Of a stretch of 64,000 bases of DNA, positions 60,355-64,000 are shown piece by piece. Both the position numbers and the translations under genes were made by a program. This stretch comes from Niebla homalea (taxonomy: Eukaryota > Ascomycota > Lecanoromycetes > Lecanorales > Ramalinaceae): positions 2,108,001 through 2,172,000 of the forward strand of contig JAHGAU010000002.1 of NCBI GenBank assembly GCA_019925105.1, in the 5' to 3' direction. The notes under the pieces are model-generated. The model saw only the letters and a list, made by a program, of their open reading frames with translations. It ran no database searches and had not been told where the DNA came from. Numbering within the stretch: the first letter of the stretch is position 1; every line of letters starts with the position of its first letter.

Positions 60355-60456
60355 AAAATGGCTCTGGAACCCGTATATCAGCTACAATACCGTATTTGCC
60401 ACCGGTATAACATACAATAGCTTCAATAATAACGATTTGTTAATGATTGGATTGGA

Positions 60457-60552
60457 AATGTTAAGGATTCATCGATTTACATACAAATTTTGCGGGGTCG
60501 GGGTGGAGTCGCAAACGCCAAGGAAACGACATCGATTTTGCTCGCGCTAATA
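60457..60552 (+). repeat. end of Tc1/mariner-like element, unmutated copy
   Basis: Matches 50597-50690 and 44501-44592 but keeps nearly all GC positions. It marks the exact transition from AT-rich to normal DNA. Confidence 0.6.
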
Positions 60553-62115
60553 AGGAAACATCCTTATTTATTAAAGACCAAATTGCAGCAGTCTCCAGTT
60601 ATGCATCTCAGCATCGAGACGAAATCCCCCAGTATAACGCATCCCATCGAAGCTTAAGAAGTCTGAAACAACATCGAGGATGCATTTCACCGTGGAAGAA
60701 TGGGCGAAGTCGATCCCATGGTCTACCCAGACGAGGCGTGGCCGAAGATCTGTCTTGCACTACATTTTACGATCAACGGTACGATATATCCAGGATTGAG
60801 AAGAGTCCCATCTACTTCTCTCTCTCTTTTTCAAAGAAGGAGCGCTCAAGTCCCTAGATCCAGCCCTCAAAGTTGAACAGAAGACATACCCTGAATGTGA
60901 CGTGATTGATCGATACATCTCAAATTTCTATGGGCGGCGGTTTTGTGTTAGAGCAAGCAGAGAGCTAGGCGATGGCAGCAAATTCCCCTGTTTCAAGAGA
61001 CGAAGCACCACCATGCAGCAGCCATGTTAACGTTGACTCAGCGTTGGGAAAACCAATGAAGTCATAAGTTATCAGCAAGCCTCAATTTCTACTCCAATCA
61101 CTGCTCTACAAACCGCCTCAAATAACAGGGCCGATTTCTGCGGCCGCAGATCCTGACCCTCCGCGGTTGCAACACAAGTGGAAGGATTCTCACAGGATTC
61201 GATCCTTACCTTCCGCGGTTGCAACACAAGTGGAAGGTTTTCGAGGGATTCAGCCGTATTGAGGTTGGAAGCGCACCACAGAGCGTTCAACACGGACCCG
61301 CATAACAAAAAGCATCAAGTCTAACGACAGCGCCTTTGTAAGGCGAAGCTGGAAAGACATAAAGTGCTTGGATGGTTCTCCCAAACTATCACAGGCTAGG
61401 AATCGCTGGCCAAGACTTTTTGGATGGGTTGAGGTTGCATGCTATGCTGCATGAGGTGCCAGATCAAGAAGTAGTAGCAAGGCATTCGGCGGAAATGACG
61501 TGACTGCTGCTCCTGCTGCGCCAAACAAGGATTTACTTCACCACGGCTTGGAAGTGACATTAGGATGCATGGTGCAACCCAGATATCTCCTGTCATGGCG
61601 CAGTACCGTAGAATTGTGTCCCTAAAGTCGACGTTATAGTCTGGACTCCGAAATTGATACGGGAACAACATCGTGCCATCGAATGCAAGACGCCAGCTTT
61701 TCATGAATGTGTGTTGAGTGAAAAGCAGGAAATGAAGGGCAGACGCCGGTACCACGACTGGACGTGGGCGTGACGAAGAGACAGGAGACAAATTGCAGAG
61801 CTCGTTTGGAGCATGACAACACTCCTTACTGGCAACTGACGTGAATGAAGCCGGGCCCTGAAATACAGGGTCTCGGGTCAACAGGGCGGGGGGACAGAGC
61901 GGAATCTTTCCTGTTAAATCTACCGAGTGTTACATGTCCCTCCTGGATGAGGTGTATTGAAGGCCGCACGAAAACCCCTGAATCCTAATACTAAAATACA
62001 AATGAGGGGGCTCATGCAAAATCATTTTTTTCCTATCTTGGAACATTCTCATTTCTGGCTACTACAGTATTCTCCATTGATGCGTCAAGGCCCACATGAT
62101 CACTGTCATCATTCC
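60553..62115. other. intergenic, 3' flank of the second PKS
   Basis: Normal composition returns. ORFs of 78 and 161 codons on the minus strand (61072-61308, 61396-61881) have no recognisable domains. No gene is supported. Confidence 0.4.
61149..61252. repeat. 52-bp tandem duplication
   Basis: Two adjacent units starting GATCCT and containing CCGCGGTTGCAACACAAGTG; each unit has a CCTTCC..GGAAGG-like inverted pair (CCCTCC in unit 1). Confidence 0.7.
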
Positions 62116-64000
62116 TCAATAACCTTCCTGCTCTACCTTCGCGACCAGTTCGGGTCGCACGAGAGAGCTCATCTTTGCGAGGTTGACGGCCAGTTGTCCC
62201 AACGGCGTCGGTGACATGATGTCAAAGACGGAGACATCGGCTTTCACTTCCTTGAACACCCAATTGCGCACGTTGATGGCTTTCAACGAATCGACTAACA
62301 CAATAAGTCAGCAATGTTAGATACGCGAATGACGGCCTGACACGACTTACTCCCGAAAGTATAAAGAGGCTTCTCGCTATCAATGTCTTCAGGCGCTGCG
62401 CCCATCGCAGTCGCCACGTGAGCTTTCAATGCATGCGTGATAGCGAGGACGACTTCTTGGACACTCTCCGCAGCGTCCAGCTCTGTGGCCAAGCTGACCT
62501 TCTGACCTTCCTCTGAGGAGTCTGAATCACTCTTCTTTTGGATGCGGTGATCGAGCTTTCGCTCCTTGGACCACGCAGTCATCGAGTCTTCACCGCGAGG
62601 CACTGCGCTATTGATGCCGACTTGAATTTGAGGTGGGACGGAGGTATCGCCGCGCATGACTGCATTCATCACAACTTGCAGCTCTCTGACTGTGACGACA
62701 ACAGGGGCGAAATGAGGAAAGGTTTGCAACCACTGTTCAGCGGTCATGTTGAAGGATGATACGTCGGCCTCGAAATGGGACGCATCCATGACCATGCCGG
62801 CGTTGATTGTTGTGGATGCCAGACCCCGTGCACGTCGGTAGTGTGCGATGGCATCCTCATAGTCGTTGCCGGCGGCATAGTTGGCTTGAGCAGGGTTGCC
62901 AATGACCCCTGCTATGGATGAGAGGATAATAAAGAAGTCGAGATCCTGTGGTAGATGCGTGTGCAGATGCCAGGTGCCGCTGACTTTGGGTCGAAGTGAA
63001 TTGACCCAGTCCTCGTATTTCATGTTTTCGAAGATAGAATCCTATTGACACGATTAGCAAATTCTTTCCCTGTTAGCCAAATGACAGATCGGGAGAGCCC
63101 ATACATATAAGACCATGGCGCATTGTATCAAGCCCTTGATGGACCAGCCGCGCTCCTGTCCTATCTTGATAATGTTTTTCACCTGGTCTTCGTCACTGAC
63201 ATCGCATGCGAGCGTGTCCACCTCGCATCCGTGCTCTTTCATGCTATCAACACCTTTCTGCTGGCGTGGTGTTTTTGGAACACCCGATCTTGACAGCAAC
63301 ACCAAATGTCGTGCACCATTGCTTACCATATCTTCAGCAATGACTAGCCCAAGGGCCCCTAGACCTCCCGCAATAATGTAGGTGGCCTTTGGATTCAGAG
63401 TAGGTGATGCTGGCCTAGGAGGGAGCACGGCTATTGAGGCGTCGTCATCGTAGTGGATGGTCAAGCTCGAGTGGTGCAATTCATTCAAATGTGCCCAGGC
63501 ACGGTCCAGGGATGCAACAGAAAAGACCGATCCTTGAGGAGCACGAGTAAAGCCATCGTCCTCGCTCAGCAGTTTGGCTGCCGTTTGAAAGAGGTCCCCA
63601 AGCACGGTCTGCCGGAGACGCCACACATCATTCGACGAGATGCTGATATTCCTGTCAAAGACATCCATGCTCAACTCACTGACGACAAAGTTTCCGCTGA
63701 GGTCTACAAATTGGCCATTCTCGGCGACGCATGCACTGGCTTGTCGGCGAGACACGCCTGTGTAGTCATTGAGAACGACATCGAAGCCTTTGCCATTTGT
63801 GGCATCAAGAAGGTTCTGGGTCATTTCGCCGCTGGAAGCATCAAAGATGCGCTGCTCGGCGACACGATATCGATCGATCAATGTCTTTTGCACCTCCTTG
63901 GATTCGACGCTGTGGAACACCTTAGCACCTTTGGCCTTTGCGATGGAGAAAGCGGCATAGGCAAGGTCGTGGTTGAGCATGTGAAGCAATACGCTCTCAC
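62116..64000 (-). CDS. reducing type I polyketide synthase, 3' part (degenerate ER-KR-ACP), runs off the window
   Basis: Three minus-strand exons: 63105-64000 (open at the edge), 62351-63041 and 62116-62294. Introns are 63 nt (GTATGG donor, AATAG acceptor) and 56 nt (GTAAGT donor, TTAG acceptor). 587 C-terminal residues are visible. They begin in an enoylreductase domain (ESVLLHML..YAAFSIAKAKGAKVF) in which the GGVGQAA dinucleotide loop is absent, so the ER is probably inactive. The KR follows: IAGGLGALG, LVLLSRSG, ILSSIAG and QANYAAGN, all intact. Then comes a linker rich in Ser/Asp and an ACP (DIDSEKPLYTFG, GIDSL with the phosphopantetheine Ser split next to the last intron). There is no terminal thioesterase. 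It is a different gene from the 14.6-kb PKS. Its KS, AT and DH lie outside the window. Confidence 0.9.

Larger units (their letters stand above)
40400..60450. repeat. AT-rich RIP isochore (nested transposon relics)
   Basis: About 20 kb dominated by A/T, with TAA/TTA/ATA words, almost no CpA or TpG, and no ORF above 67 codons. Within it, motifs of retrotransposon and transposon proteins can be read through many stops, and several short repeats stay GC-normal. This is the typical product of repeat-induced point mutation on nested transposons. Stretches not listed separately below are AT-rich sequence in which I can recognise nothing further. Confidence 0.9.

Noticed and set aside
40400..60450. 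Mitochondrial or other organellar DNA as an explanation for the AT-rich block
   Set aside because: Reads as nuclear gypsy and Tc1 relics with transition-only decay; no organellar genes, rRNA or tRNA.
61396..61881. 161-codon ORF on the minus strand downstream of the second PKS
   Set aside because: No recognisable domain or splice context; could not be supported as a gene.
1..64000. CRISPR arrays, bacterial operons, ribosome binding sites
   Set aside because: The window is eukaryotic (introns, fungal gene families); no regularly spaced identical repeats were seen.

Overview
The window is nuclear DNA of a filamentous ascomycete (Pezizomycotina). Genes carry short introns of about 47-102 nt with GTRNGT-type donors, CTRAY-like branch sites and YAG acceptors. 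It holds fungal polyketide synthase (PKS) genes, and a roughly 20 kb block of extremely AT-rich sequence whose transposon relics show the C-to-T/G-to-A decay of repeat-induced point mutation (RIP). I cannot name the species.

Layout. 1-13 kb: ordinary, sparsely coding DNA with two hypothetical genes (one frameshifted at a G-run), a NIMA-like protein kinase (minus), a GT31-type glycosyltransferase (plus), a DUF7730/F-box-like protein (plus, one intron) and a small hypothetical ORF. 13.4-24.4 kb: a compact secondary-metabolite locus. A four-exon FSH-type serine hydrolase is divergent from a 13-exon, 2,561-residue highly reducing PKS (KS-MAT-DH-CMeT-ER-KR-ACP, no thioesterase), followed convergently by a DUF2306 multi-pass membrane protein. 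The hydrolase is a good candidate for off-loading the PKS product. 24.4-34.8 kb: decayed DNA with an F-box-like pseudogene, a small secreted-protein pseudogene and one intact three-exon aspartic-protease-like membrane protein that lacks the canonical DTG motifs.

34.8-40.3 kb: a trypsin-like protease with an intact H-D-S triad lies tail-to-tail with a coiled-coil gene. On the left is a heavily RIP-mutated copy of the coiled-coil gene; on the right is a RIP-mutated fragment of the protease gene. The pair was therefore apparently duplicated and attacked as a unit. The surviving coiled-coil ORF has one in-frame TAG. This module is the least ordinary thing in the window.

40.3-60.5 kb: AT-rich isochore. 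Recognisable relics are a Ty3/gypsy element with 333-bp LTRs, a third 333-bp LTR in inverted orientation, a Tc1/mariner-like element and other copies of its end, a TRIM-like element with 165-bp direct repeats and a 5-bp target duplication, and two solo LTRs with perfect 5-bp target duplications. 60.5-64 kb: gene-rich composition resumes, and the 3' end of a second reducing PKS (ER remnant-KR-ACP, minus strand) runs off the right edge. No rRNA, tRNA or CRISPR array could be supported.
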